A stretch of DNA of 64,000 bases, from assembly GCA_035048815.1 (NCBI GenBank), contig JAUCBN010000049.1:5401501-5465500 (forward strand), read 5' to 3'. Under the pieces are notes generated by a model. That model did no database searches. It saw only the letters and a list, made by a program, of their open reading frames with translations, and had not been told where the DNA came from. Positions 46,523 through 56,536 of the stretch are shown piece by piece (the first letter of the stretch is position 1; each line of letters opens with the position of its first letter). The position numbers and the translations under genes were made by a program. This stretch comes from Abelmoschus esculentus. Its lineage: Eukaryota; Streptophyta; Magnoliopsida; Malvales; Malvaceae.

Positions 46523-47612
46523 AGATTATTGTTTATTGACTAACTTTCCTTCTGATTTGCTTGCATCAATTGTTTCCCTTTTGCAGGAATTTAAGGATGT
46601 GTTTCCGGAAGAAACACCGAGGGGATTGCCACCTCTTCGTGGCATTGAGCACTAGATTGACTTTATCCTAGGTGCTACTATTCCAAATCGACCAGCTTAT
46701 CGAACTAACCCTGAAGAGACAAAAGAGCTTCAAAGACAAGTGACAGAATTGATGGACAAGGGTTATATTCGAGAGAGTCTAAGTCCGTGTGCTGTTCCGG
46801 TATTGTTAGTGCCGAAGAAAGATGGGTCTTGGAGGATGTGCGTAGATTGTAGAGCTGTGAATCAGATTACAATTAAGTATCGTCATCCTATTCCTAAACT
46901 TGATGATATGTTGGACGAGCTTTGTGGAGCCGTCATCTTCTCCAAAATTGATCTAAAGAGTGGATATCATCAGATTCGCATGCGAGAAGGCGATGAATGG
47001 AAGACAACCTTCAAAACAAAGCTAGGTTTGTACGAATGGTTAGTAATGCCTTTTGGCTTAACTAATGCACCTAGTACTTTTATGCGATTGATGAATCATG
47101 TTCTGCGATCTTTTATTGGAAAGTTTTGTGTTGTATATTTTGACGATATTTTAATTTATAGCAAGACTTTGCAGGATCATGTAGAATATTTGAGAGTTGT
47201 TTTGCAGACTTTGCGAGAAGAAAGATTGTTTGGTAACATAGAGAAATGTGTGTTTTGTACTGACAAACTTACATTTCTTGGTTACATTGTTAGTGCACAG
47301 GGTGTTGAAGTCGATCCTGAAAAGATAAAGGCAATTCAGGAATGGCCACGACCGACATCGATTACTCAGGTTAGATCTTTTCATGGTTTAGCTAGTTTCT
47401 ATCGTCGGTTTGTTCCTAACTTCAGTTCTATTACCGCACCCTTAACCGGGATTATTACTAGCTTCTTATGGGGTAAAGAACAAGAAGATGCCTTTTTAAA
47501 AATTAAGGATTGTTTGACGAAGTCACCTGTGTTAGCCTTACCTAACTTTGATAAAACTTTTGAAATTGAATGTGATGCTTCTGGAGTTGGTATAGGCGCT
47601 GTGTTAATGTAG
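46446..47612 (+). pseudogene. CRM-2 reverse transcriptase
   Basis: The linker frame 46446-46655 ends at TAG replacing a CAG codon (IEH-stop). RT runs in 46740-47612: ESLSPCAVPVLLVPKKDG, WRMCVDCRAVNQI, FSKIDLKSGYHQI, VMPFGLTNAPSTFMRLMN, the catalytic VYFDDILIYS and FLGYIVSAQGVEVD. RNase H begins at FEIECDASGVGIGAVLM and is cut by TAG at 47610-47612, again a CAG codon. It is nearly intact apart from these two stops. Confidence 0.9.
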
Positions 47613-48872
47613 GAAAAAAGGCCCATTGCATACTTCAGTGAAAAGCTTAGTGGAGCAACATTGAATTATCCAGTCTACGACAAGGAGATGTATGCACTGA
47701 TTCGGGCCTTGGAGACATCGCAACATTACTTGTTGCCTAAGGAGTTTGTGATTCACACTGATCATGAGGCTTTACGATATATCACAGGTCAGCATAAATT
47801 GAATAAGCGACATGCTAAATGGGTTGAATTTTTGGAGTCTTTTCCTTATGTCATACGTTACAAAAAGCATAAAGATAATGTCGTTGCTGATGCTTTATCA
47901 CGTAGATATGTGCTTTTAAATTACCTTGATTCACAATTAATTGGATTTGCATATATTCGTTACTTGTATGTTGATGATTCTGATTTTCGAGGTAAGTATA
48001 ATGCTTGTGAGAAAGGTGCAAAAGGAAAATTTTACAGGCATGATGGTTATCTTTTCAAAGAAAATAGGATATGCATTCCACAGGGTTCAATGCGTGATAT
48101 TCTAATCCGTGAAGCACATGAGGGTGGATTGATGGGTCACTTTGGAGTCACCAAAACGTTACAAACATTGAAAGAACATCTATTTTGGCGTAAGATGCGT
48201 AGAGACGTTGAAAGGTACTGTGAACATTGTGTGACATGTAAGAAAGCAAAATCGAAGGTTTCACCACATGGTATGTACTTACCTTTACCTATTCCTGATT
48301 CTCCTTGGACTGATATTTCTATGGATTTTGTTTTGGAATTGCCAAGAACTAGGACAGGTAGAGATAGTATTTTTGTTGTGATTGATAGGTTCTCTAGGAT
48401 GGCACATTTTATTGCATGCCATAGGACTGATGATGCTGTTAATGTGGCTAACTTGTTCTTTAGAGATGTTGTACGTTTGCATGGTATTCCTAGGTCGATT
48501 GTTTCTGACAGGGATGTAAAGTTTTTGAGTCACTTCTGGAGGACTCTTTGGAGCAAATTAGGTACGAAACTCATGTTTTCTACTACTTGCCATCCCCAGA
48601 CTGATGGACAAACTAAGGTTGTTAACAGAGTTTTATCTACTTTACTTCGTTCCATCATTAAAAAGAATATAAAGACTTGGGAAGATTGTTTTCCACATGT
48701 TGAGTTTGCGTATAATCATGTTGTACATTCTGCTACTAAGATGTCACCATTTGAGGTTGTTTATGGTTTTAACCCTATTACACCTCTAGATTTGTTACCT
48801 TTGCCACAGGAACAAGTGACGAACAGGGATGGTCAAGCAAAAGCAGAATATGTGAAGAAGTTGCATCAATAG
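47613..48872 (+). pseudogene. CRM-2 RNase H and integrase
   Basis: The open frame 47661-48872 (403 codons) holds the rest of RNase H (VIHTDHEALRYITGQ, NVVADALSRR), the HHCC module (REAHEGGLMGHFG, CEHCVTCKKAKS), and the catalytic core with MDFVLELPRTRTG, VSDRDVKFLSHFW and the DGQTKVVNRVL region. In the last motif CRM-1 has DGQTEVVN, so the catalytic Glu is Lys here. A TAG at 48870-48872 replaces the CAA codon of CRM-1. Confidence 0.9.
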
Positions 48873-49426
48873 GTGAAGGAGAATTTAGAACGAAGGACTC
48901 AACAATATGAAAAGCAAGCAAACAAAGGAAGGAAGCGAGTCACCTTCGATGTAGGTGATTGGGTTTGGGTTCATTTTCGAAAAGAACGTTTTCCAACCCA
49001 ACGATGGTCAAAGTTGTTACCAAGAGGAGATGGTCCTTTTCAGTTGTTGGCGAAAGTGAATGACAACGCCTACAAGATAGACTTACCGGGCGAGTACACT
49101 GTAAGTGCCACATTTAATGTTTCTGATTTAACCCCTTATGATGATTCTACAGATTTGAGGTCAAATCCTTTTCAAGAAGGGGGAATGACGTGAGCACATC
49201 AATGCAAGCACAATATGATCCGGAGGTCTTGCCACAAGGACCTATTACTCGTTCTAAGGCAAAGAAATTCAGGGAAGTACTTTTCCTTACTTGTGCTTCA
49301 ATTACAGATTCATTCGATAATGTTTATGTCTTAAACATAGGTTTTATAATGTGTTGCATGATGATATGTGACATATTAGACTATACTACTTATTATATAT
49401 GTTTAAGTATGTATATATGCTATTAA
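48873..49426 (+). pseudogene. CRM-2 integrase C-terminus and CR-like tail, out of frame
   Basis: The frame 48873-49193 contains FDVGDWVWVHFRKERFP and RGDGPFQLLAKVND (GPF motif). It stops just after the polypurine tract because the tract has five G instead of six. The CR-like motif GPITRSKAKKFRE is in the frame 49190-49426, inside the LTR, so it is no longer joined to integrase. A second shift near 49330 changes the last residues relative to CRM-1. Confidence 0.85.
49174..49185 (+). promoter_or_regulatory. CRM-2 polypurine tract
   Basis: AAGAAGGGGGAA abuts the 3' LTR. It is one G shorter than the tracts at 22967-22979 and 29408-29420. Confidence 0.85.
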
Positions 49427-50426
49427 GTATGTTTTAAGGTTCGGTTTGATAGTGTTTATTATGTTTCTAACTTATTTATACGTTCTTGTGTGTTTTTGAA
49501 TAAGTTTACAAGTGTTTCAACCTTGTGTTTTACGAATGGATCCTTGTGCTGTTTTCCAGTATAGGTAAACAGAGGTGTACCAGTGAGTTACGAAATGGAT
49601 TCTTGTACTGTTTTCCAGTATAGGTAAATAGAGGTGTACTAGTGAGTTACGAAATGGATTCTTGTATTGTTTTCCAACATAGGTAAACAGAGGTGTGCCA
49701 GTGTAAGAGCAGGCCAAACACAGCCCTTCTTTTGGAATGATGGACGGCAACAAAGGATAAGGATGAGGGTTTTCTCATTCAAGTTCAAACAATTAACACA
49801 TGTTTAATGTGTTTTATGAGCCCAAACAAGTGGCTGATATGAATGGAGCCTAGATGCAAGTTATTAAGCATTTGAATTTAATTTCAGCCAAGTATTCAAA
49901 TTCGTCCAACTCCTTCATTCTCCTATATATTCTGAAATTTTTGTAAAGACAAAAAAAAACACTTTTGAATAAAAATTATATTTGAGAGTTTTCTCTTATT
50001 TGGTTCTTTTTAGAACTTTTCTGACATTCAAACTTGTTTTTGATTGTCAAATTCTTGATACTTTGGGTTCCTAGATCTCTATCTAGAGGGTCCAAGTCCT
50101 TTTGACGTTAAACAGATTCGATTCGGGTTTGCTCAGTATATTGTGCAGGTTCTTTCGAGTTTAGCGTGTCCAATTCGATCCAGCAACTTTCTGTCCTTTT
50201 TCTTATCTCTTTCACTTTTCGTTTTATTTTACTTCATTGTTTTCCTATGTAGGTAAACAATGTAAAAATTCTCTTCAAACGCCCAAATTATTATACTTAT
50301 TTACTATATAGGTAATCAGTGTAAACACTTGACTGTTTATGTTTTTATTTTGCAGGAACTTGCTTACAACATTCCTAGATCCGCAACTTACGAAGAAAAT
50401 CCGTTTCGACAGGCTACCTCGTATCA
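49186..50426 (+). repeat. CRM-2 3' LTR (1241 bp)
   Basis: It begins TGACGTGAGC and ends CTCGTATCA, followed by AAATC and LINE-1 sequence. It has the 59-bp repeats (from about 49551) and lacks the ~170-bp segment of CRM-1 LTRs b and c. Its right part is the probable source of the right part of LTR a in CRM-1. Confidence 0.9.
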
Positions 50427-50645
50427 AAATCAATAGTAGTTTTATTATTCCAGATAAGAGAAAGCCCTATACAAGAAGGGCTAGAATCAATGGCTAGGCA
50501 ACTATGCATGCCTAACTTAACTCGAATACGGTCCATATTGTGTCTATTTAACCTAATTTCACAAAGAAAAAGAAAATCGGCATCATGCTTGGAGGTAGCA
50601 CGTTGTAGAGCAAGAATTTCCCAGGCATTGCCAAGACCCTGACAG
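50427..50645 (-). pseudogene. LINE-1 endonuclease N-terminal part (5' truncated)
   Basis: The sequence corresponds to the start of the endonuclease ORF in LINE-2 (56290-56515), including the region reading QGLGN. The body stops at CCCTGACAG, a few bases short of the ATG used in LINE-2, and satellite follows. 5' truncation is typical of target-primed insertion. Confidence 0.8.
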
Positions 50646-52353
50646 TTCGAATTTTAAGCGACTAAAATGCTCTAAAATTGAGATTATGTTGTATAATTTG
50701 GTTCAAAAGCCCATAATTAACATTTTGAACACATGAAATTTGATTTATTCTTATTTTGCGTCCGTTTTTTGAGGTTTAAAGAGTGCATATCTAAATGAGT
50801 TTTATAGTGAACACATTGGAATTTAAACCGAGTAAAGTATTCTAAAATTGTGAATAAGTGGTTTAATCATATTCTAAAGCTCATGATTAACTACTTGAGC
50901 TCATGTAGTTTGATTAAATCTCATTTTGTGGTTGGTTTGTTGTGTTTAAAGCGTGCATGTCTAATTGAGCTTTCTAGTGAACCCGTTCGAATTTTAAGCG
51001 ACTAAAATGCTCTAAAATTGAGATTAAGTTGTATAATTTGGTTCAAATGCCTATAATTAACTATTTGAACTCATAAAATTTTATTTATTCTTATTTTGCG
51101 TCCGTTTTATTAGGTTTAAAGTGTGCTTATCTAAACGAGCTTTATAGTGAACACATTGGAATTTAAATCGAGTGAAGTGCTCTAAAATTGTGATTAAGTG
51201 GTTTAGTCATATTTAAAAGCTCAAAATTAACTACTTGAACTCATATAGTCTGATTGAATCTTATTTTGTGGTTTGATTGTTGGGTTTAAAGCGTGCATGT
51301 CTAATTGGGCTTTCTAGTGAACCCGTTTGAACTTTAAGAGACTAAAATCTCTAAAATTGAGATTAAGTTATATAATTTGGTTCAAAGGCCCGTAATTAAC
51401 TATTTTAACTCATAAAATTTTATTTATTCTTATTTTGCGTCTGTTTTATTAGGTGTAAATTATGTATATCTAAATGAGATTTATAGTGATCACATTGGAA
51501 TTTAAATCGAGTAAAGTGCTCTAAAATTGTTACTAAGTGGTTTAATTGAATTCAAAAGCTCATAATTAACTACTTGATCTCATGTAGTTTGATTGAATCT
51601 CATTTTATGGTTGGTTTGTTAGGTTTAAAGCGTGCATGTCTAATTGGGCTTTCTAGTGAACCCGTTCGAATTTTAAGCGACCTAAATGCTCTAAAATTGA
51701 GATTAAGTTGTATAATATGGTTCAAAGGCCCATAATTAACTATTTGAACTCATGAAATTTGATTTATTCTTATTTTGAGTCCGTTTTGTTAGGTTTAAAG
51801 TGTGCATATCTAAATGATATTTATAGTGAAAACATTGAAATTTAAACCGAATAAAGGGCTCTAAAATTAAGATTAATTGGTTTAATCATATTCAAAAGCT
51901 CATAATTAACTACTTGAACTCATTAAGTTTGATTGAATCTCATTATGTGGTTGGTTTGTTGGGTTTAAAGCGTGAATATCTAATTAGGCTTTCTAGTGAC
52001 CCGTTCGAGTTTCAAGTGACTAAAATGCTCTATAATTGAGAATAAGTTGTATCATTTGGTTAAAAAGCACATAATTAACTTTTTGAACTCATGAAATTTG
52101 ATTTTTTTTCTTATTTTGTGTCTGTTTTATTAGGTTTAAAGTTGCACATCTAAATGAACTTTATAGTGAACACATTAGAATTTAAACTGAGTAAAGTGCT
52201 CTAAAATTGAGATTAAGTGGTTTGATCATATTCAAAAGCTCATAATTTACTACTTGAACTCATGTAGTTTGATTGAATCTCATTTTGTGGTTGTTTTATT
52301 GGGTTTAAAGCGTGCATGTCTAATTAGGCTTTCTATTTACCCGTTTGAATTTT
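50646..52353. repeat. Satellite Sat-2 array between LINE-1 and LINE-2
   Basis: Ten monomers of about 170 bp, alternating types as in 33818-37474. The last three monomers (about 51830-52353) match 58990-59543 and 60020-60286 closely, including TTTAAAGTTGCACATC and GCGTGAATATCTAATTAGG variants. They are therefore part of the six-monomer unit seen to the right of LINE-2. Confidence 0.93.
52337..52353. repeat. Target-site duplication of LINE-2 (left)
   Basis: TTACCCGTTTGAATTTT, repeated at 58510-58526. The uninterrupted site stands at 59527-59543 in the next higher-order repeat. Confidence 0.9.
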
Positions 52354-52445
52354 TTTTTGAAGGAAAGGGCCTCATTAAAAAAACCCTATAGCCAGTCACC
52401 TCGAGAGGTGAGCAGGCTCCTATGGGGAAAAGAGTACCCAAGGTT

Positions 52446-55088
52446 TTATTGAGAAGAAGAGGAGAACCTCTCCGAGTTTACAAAGGCCCGGATAAAGTCG
52501 GGAAAGATATAACCAAAAGAACAGGACATAAAAGAACGCAAAGCCCTAGTAGCTAAGACATGGGCTACAGCGTTTGCTTCTCTAGGTACATAACAAATCT
52601 TACAATCAGGCAAAGTACTAAGAGTGGAGCGGATGCAGAACACCAAATGTCGCACCGTGGAGAGATCTTGGTGATGCGCATTATTAACCTTGTTGGCAAT
52701 GGAAGCTGAGTCAGTTTCAATGACCACTTTCGTCCAACCATTGGTCACCACGAATTTTAAACCTTCCAAAATGGCAAGAGCTTCGGCAGAAGCTGGATCC
52801 GGGCAGAATACGAGCGGCATAGAACAACCACCAAGAACGGAGCCAGAAGAATCCCGAGCGATGACACCTGCAGCAGCTCCCTTTAATACAGGGTCAAAGG
52901 CACCATCTGTGTTAACCTTGACGAAACTAGAATTTGGTTTCGTCCATCTAGCTTGAGCAAAAATGGGCTTAGCTAGCTGGGAACGTTGATGGGAATTTTC
53001 ATTGATTGACTTATAATCATTAAAGAGAGTTTGGGTGTTGGAAACAGTCAACCAAACCGGTTGGAGATGGTTGTTATGGACAAAATCATTGCGGCGGTTC
53101 CATAAATTCCATAGTAGCGTAATGAGGAAAGAGAATTGATGTAGGGAAAGAAACCCAGCTACTTCGGTAAGCCATTGGTGGGGAGAAGAGGAGGAGGTGT
53201 AGAAAATTCGAGTGGGGAGTCCTGCCAATTGGAGAGCCTCTCTGGCACTGGGACAATCCCTCATAGCATGGATGGTGGTTTCAGTGGTTATATTGCAAAT
53301 CGGGCATACCCCCGCGCCAAGATTTGCTTGGAGGAGTTTATGGCCCGTTGGTAAAGCATCATGACATAAGCGCCATCCAAAGGAACGAACCTTTGGTAGA
53401 GTGAGCAGTTTGTAAAGAATTTTCCAAAGTTTAGAAGGCCTATTCATTGGCCCTGGCTGCAACTGTAGGAACTGGTAACCAGACCGTACCATGTAGATGC
53501 CAGAGTCATGGTGACCCCAAAGGGTGGTGTCTTTTATGTCATTGATAATGGGAACATTAAGGATGATATTGGCATCTTCATAGGAAAAGTATTCTCTTAC
53601 CTTTGACTCGTCCCATCGGGGTAGGTTAGGCACCATGAAGGTACTTGCTCGAAGAGGGACTTCATCATTCACTTCATAATCGCCATAAAGGTGCACAGGC
53701 CTAGAGCCACCCCATTGGTCAAAGTGGATTTGAAGTTGACTAGATATACCTGGCCGTTTGAAGAAACCATCGTGAAGCTTAGAGATAGCTATGCTAATTC
53801 CTTTCCAAGCAAAAGAAGATTTTCGATTATGACTAGATTCAAGGACAGAACCTGTGGGATAGTACTTGCATTTGTAGACCTGACTCAAGAGGTTATCAGG
53901 TTCACATATTAAACGCCAAATTTGTTTGCCTAGTAAAGCGATATTGAAGTGGTGAAGGTCACGAAAACCTATCCCTCCTGCTGCTTTCGGCATACAGATG
54001 GTGTCCCAAGGAAGCATATGCCAACCTCGTTTGTTAGCTTTCCCAGACCACCAATATCGGCATATCGAAATAGTCATATCATCTATGATGTTTTGTGGTA
54101 GAAGGTAGCAAGATATAACATACTGGGGTATAGATTGGATGACTGATTTGATGAAAATTTCTCTGCCACTAAAGGAAAGAAGGTGTTTATCCCACTTACT
54201 CAAGCTGGCATTCATTTTGTCCCTGGTAAAACCTAGGGCCGCCGTCTTGTTTTTCCCTATTAAGAGAGGGACTCCCAGATAAATGCCCGGATCATCAACT
54301 TCTCTTACGTGAAGGATATCATTAATTTCCGCTCGAAGCGACGTGGGGGTTTTTCGAGAAAAGAAAATAGTAGACTTTTCAAAGTTCACCGCCTGCCCAG
54401 ACGAAGTAGTATAAGTGTGTAAAGCATCTTTAAGTCGTTGAGCTTCTGTAGCTGTATTCTTGATGAATACAACGCAGTCATCCGCAAAAAGTAGGTGGTT
54501 AATGCGAGGCCCATTCCTACTGGCACAAAGTCCTGGGAGATTACCATTTTCTTGCTCAGCATTGAGCAATGCTGATAGGCCTTGGGTACAGAACAAAAAG
54601 AGGAAAGGAGAAAGAGGATCCCCTTGTCGCAAACCTCTGTGAGGTTTAAAGGGCCGTGAAAGGGAATCGTTGACACGTACTTGGAAGGAAACGGATGATA
54701 TACATCTCATAATAAGAGAAACCCAATGGGTGTTAAAACCAAGCTTAAGCATAACTTGCTCAAGGAAAGGCCATTCAACACGGTCGAATGCCTTTTCCAT
54801 GTCTAGCTTTAAGCTAGCACCTTTGGCAAGTGAGGTCTCATCGGTATGTAAGGTGTGGATAAGCTCATGTGCAATGAGTATATTGTCAGTGATGTTCCGC
54901 CCTTGGACAAAAGCATCTTGGTTACCGCTTATGCATAGAGGTATGATAGATTTCAGGCGATTAACAAGTACTTTCGCAACTGTCTTGTAAATGACTGTGC
55001 AGAGGCTAATAGGTCTAAGATGGCGCATTATTGTGGGATCGCTGATCTTGGGTATTAGAACAATGATAGTACGATTGACCTCTTCCAT
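52446..55088 (-). CDS. LINE-2 ORF2, reverse transcriptase to RNase H part
   Basis: An unbroken 880-codon frame. The order is RT with NRTIIVLIPKISDP, LKLDMEKAFDRVEWPF, RQGDPLSPFLFLFCTQG and the catalytic LLFADDCVVF (about residues 175-185); thumb-like IYLGVPLLIGKNKTA; RYWWSGKANKRGWHMLPW; the zinc-binding region CHDALPTGHKLLQANLGAGV with CPICN and an HAMRDCP end (about 590-640); and RNase H with VNTDGAFDP, AEALAILEGLKFV, VVIETDSASIANKVNN and NAVAHVLATRALRS. The listed start is only the first internal Met; the true ORF2 begins at 56536 and is interrupted upstream, so this is a fragment of ORF2. Confidence 0.92.
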   Translation of the reverse strand: MEEVNRTIIVLIPKISDPTIMRHLRPISLCTVIYKTVAKVLVNRLKSIIPLCISGNQDAFVQGRNITDNILIAHELIHTLHTDETSLAKGASLKLDMEKAFDRVEWPFLEQVMLKLGFNTHWVSLIMRCISSVSFQVRVNDSLSRPFKPHRGLRQGDPLSPFLFLFCTQGLSALLNAEQENGNLPGLCASRNGPRINHLLFADDCVVFIKNTATEAQRLKDALHTYTTSSGQAVNFEKSTIFFSRKTPTSLRAEINDILHVREVDDPGIYLGVPLLIGKNKTAALGFTRDKMNASLSKWDKHLLSFSGREIFIKSVIQSIPQYVISCYLLPQNIIDDMTISICRYWWSGKANKRGWHMLPWDTICMPKAAGGIGFRDLHHFNIALLGKQIWRLICEPDNLLSQVYKCKYYPTGSVLESSHNRKSSFAWKGISIAISKLHDGFFKRPGISSQLQIHFDQWGGSRPVHLYGDYEVNDEVPLRASTFMVPNLPRWDESKVREYFSYEDANIILNVPIINDIKDTTLWGHHDSGIYMVRSGYQFLQLQPGPMNRPSKLWKILYKLLTLPKVRSFGWRLCHDALPTGHKLLQANLGAGVCPICNITTETTIHAMRDCPSAREALQLAGLPTRIFYTSSSSPHQWLTEVAGFLSLHQFSFLITLLWNLWNRRNDFVHNNHLQPVWLTVSNTQTLFNDYKSINENSHQRSQLAKPIFAQARWTKPNSSFVKVNTDGAFDPVLKGAAAGVIARDSSGSVLGGCSMPLVFCPDPASAEALAILEGLKFVVTNGWTKVVIETDSASIANKVNNAHHQDLSTVRHLVFCIRSTLSTLPDCKICYVPREANAVAHVLATRALRSFMSCSFGYIFPDFIRAFVNSERFSSSSQ

Positions 55089-56536
55089 ATTAACCGACCC
55101 TCATAAGAGTCCAAGGCAAAGGCTTATAAAATCCTGGCCAAAGATCTCTCAATGCTTCTTAAAGAAGCCACTTGGGAAACCATCAACTCCTGGAGCTTTC
55201 CGAGGATCGATATCACGAAAAGCAATGGTAACTTCTTCTGCAGTGAAGTCCCTAAGAAGGTCATTATTAATCGGTTCAGTTACAATAGTGGGAATGTTAT
55301 CCATAATAGAAGATGCAGTAGTAGGAGATGAGGACAAAAAGAGATTTCGAAAGTAGTCAATAGCAGTAGACATGATATCTGTTGTATGTGTTTGCCATAT
55401 ATTCTGGTTATTAAAAAGCCCAGCAATGTGATTCTTCTGTCGTCGACTATTTGCTCTGGCATGAAAGAAAGAGGTATTTTTGTCACCATGTGCTAGCCAT
55501 TGTGTTCGAGCTCATTGGGCCCAGTATATTTCTTTCGCGTTTAACAAGCTATCAAGCTCGCTTTTAGCAGAAGTAAAGTTTTGAATGTCCGCATCAGAGA
55601 GATGTCGTTTGAGGCACATATTAATGAAATCATTAAGTTGAGTGATACGTTCATTGGATTTAATACGTTTGTTTATTTGCCAAGAGGCTAAAAATCGTCC
55701 AATGTCCTTAAATTTATCAAGGGTCGAGCGAGAAGGGTTAGACCAAATCTCTCTAATTCGCAATGAGACATCCGGGCTATCAGCCCAACAATTCTCAAAG
55801 CGAAAAAGGTTTTTAGAGTGGTTGGGTCGGAGAGCCCGAGGTGGATTAGTATCAAGTAAGATTGGGCAATGGTCAGATCTTGCCTGAAAGAAAGATATAG
55901 CTTGGCAGTTAGGAAAGGAATGAAACCAATCAGAATTCCCAAGGAACCTATCAAGTCTTTTCATAATTGTTTCCATGTTGCGTCCAGATCTAGTCCAAGT
56001 GAACCATCCTGACGTTGGCTTACAATCAAAAAGGTCATTCTTAGTAAGACAATCTCTGAAATTATTAATTTGTGATCGCGCACGACGGATACCGCCACGT
56101 TTTTCATTATCATAGAGGATTTCATTAAAGTCCCCTCCTAAAAGCCAAGGAAGGGAAGAGGTAGATTGTAGAGTATCTATTAGTTGCGAGGTTTTGTACT
56201 TGTTCGCAGTTTCAGCGTAACCATGTAAGCCAGAAAAATGAAATGTGTTTGACCAAAGGAAATAATAATATCAATATGACGATCCGAATAAGAAAGCAAA
56301 TCAATAGAACATTTATTATTCCAAATAATAGCAAGCCCTGTACAAGAAGGGCTGGATTCAACAGTAATGCAACCATGCATTCCTAACTTAGTCCTAATAC
56401 GGTCCATATTCTGTTTGTTTAACCTAGTTTCACAAAGGAAAAGAAAATCGGCATCATACTTTGAGAGAGTACGTTGTAAGGCGAGAACTGCCTGGGTGTT
56501 GCCAAGACCCTGACAGTTCCAACATAATAGTTTCAT
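55089..56536 (-). pseudogene. LINE-2 ORF2, endonuclease and pre-RT part
   Basis: The ATG at 56534-56536 opens KLLCWNCQGLGNTQAV and FLFLCETRLNK, the start of an APE-type endonuclease. A frameshift near 56200-56250 moves the reading into the frame shared by 55512-55976 (RLDRFLGNSDWF, ARSDHCPILLD) and 55149-55373 (GVDGFPSGFFKKH). In-frame TGA codons at 55512-55514, 55149-55151 and shortly before 55088 separate these from the RT part. The endonuclease nicks target DNA to start insertion. Confidence 0.88.

Larger units (their letters stand above)
43203..50426 (+). mobile_element. CRM-2: CRM-type chromovirus with an inverted 5' LTR, inserted in LINE-1
   Basis: Internal region 44060-49185 and 3' LTR 49186-50426 are in normal order. 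The left end is abnormal: 43203-43674 is the U5-side part of the LTR in reverse orientation, followed by the U5-side part in forward orientation to 44059. Both outer ends are therefore U5 ends (TGATACGAGG at left, CCTCGTATCA at right), yet an exact AAATC duplication flanks the element. Coding frames are better kept than in CRM-1 but still carry at least four stops and several frameshifts. Confidence 0.88.
37475..50645 (-). mobile_element. LINE-1: 5'-truncated L1-type LINE in Sat-2, carrying two insertions
   Basis: The 3' end, with a short poly-A tail (poly-T on the plus strand at 37471-37477), lies at the left and the truncated 5' end at the right (50645, within the start of the endonuclease ORF). 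The satellite flanks are GTTTGAATTTT on the left and GTTCGAATTTT on the right, a probable target duplication with one difference. The body aligns with LINE-2 and is interrupted by a solo LTR (38575-40346) and CRM-2 (43203-50426). Domain order on the minus strand is endonuclease, reverse transcriptase, zinc-binding region, RNase H. Confidence 0.88.
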
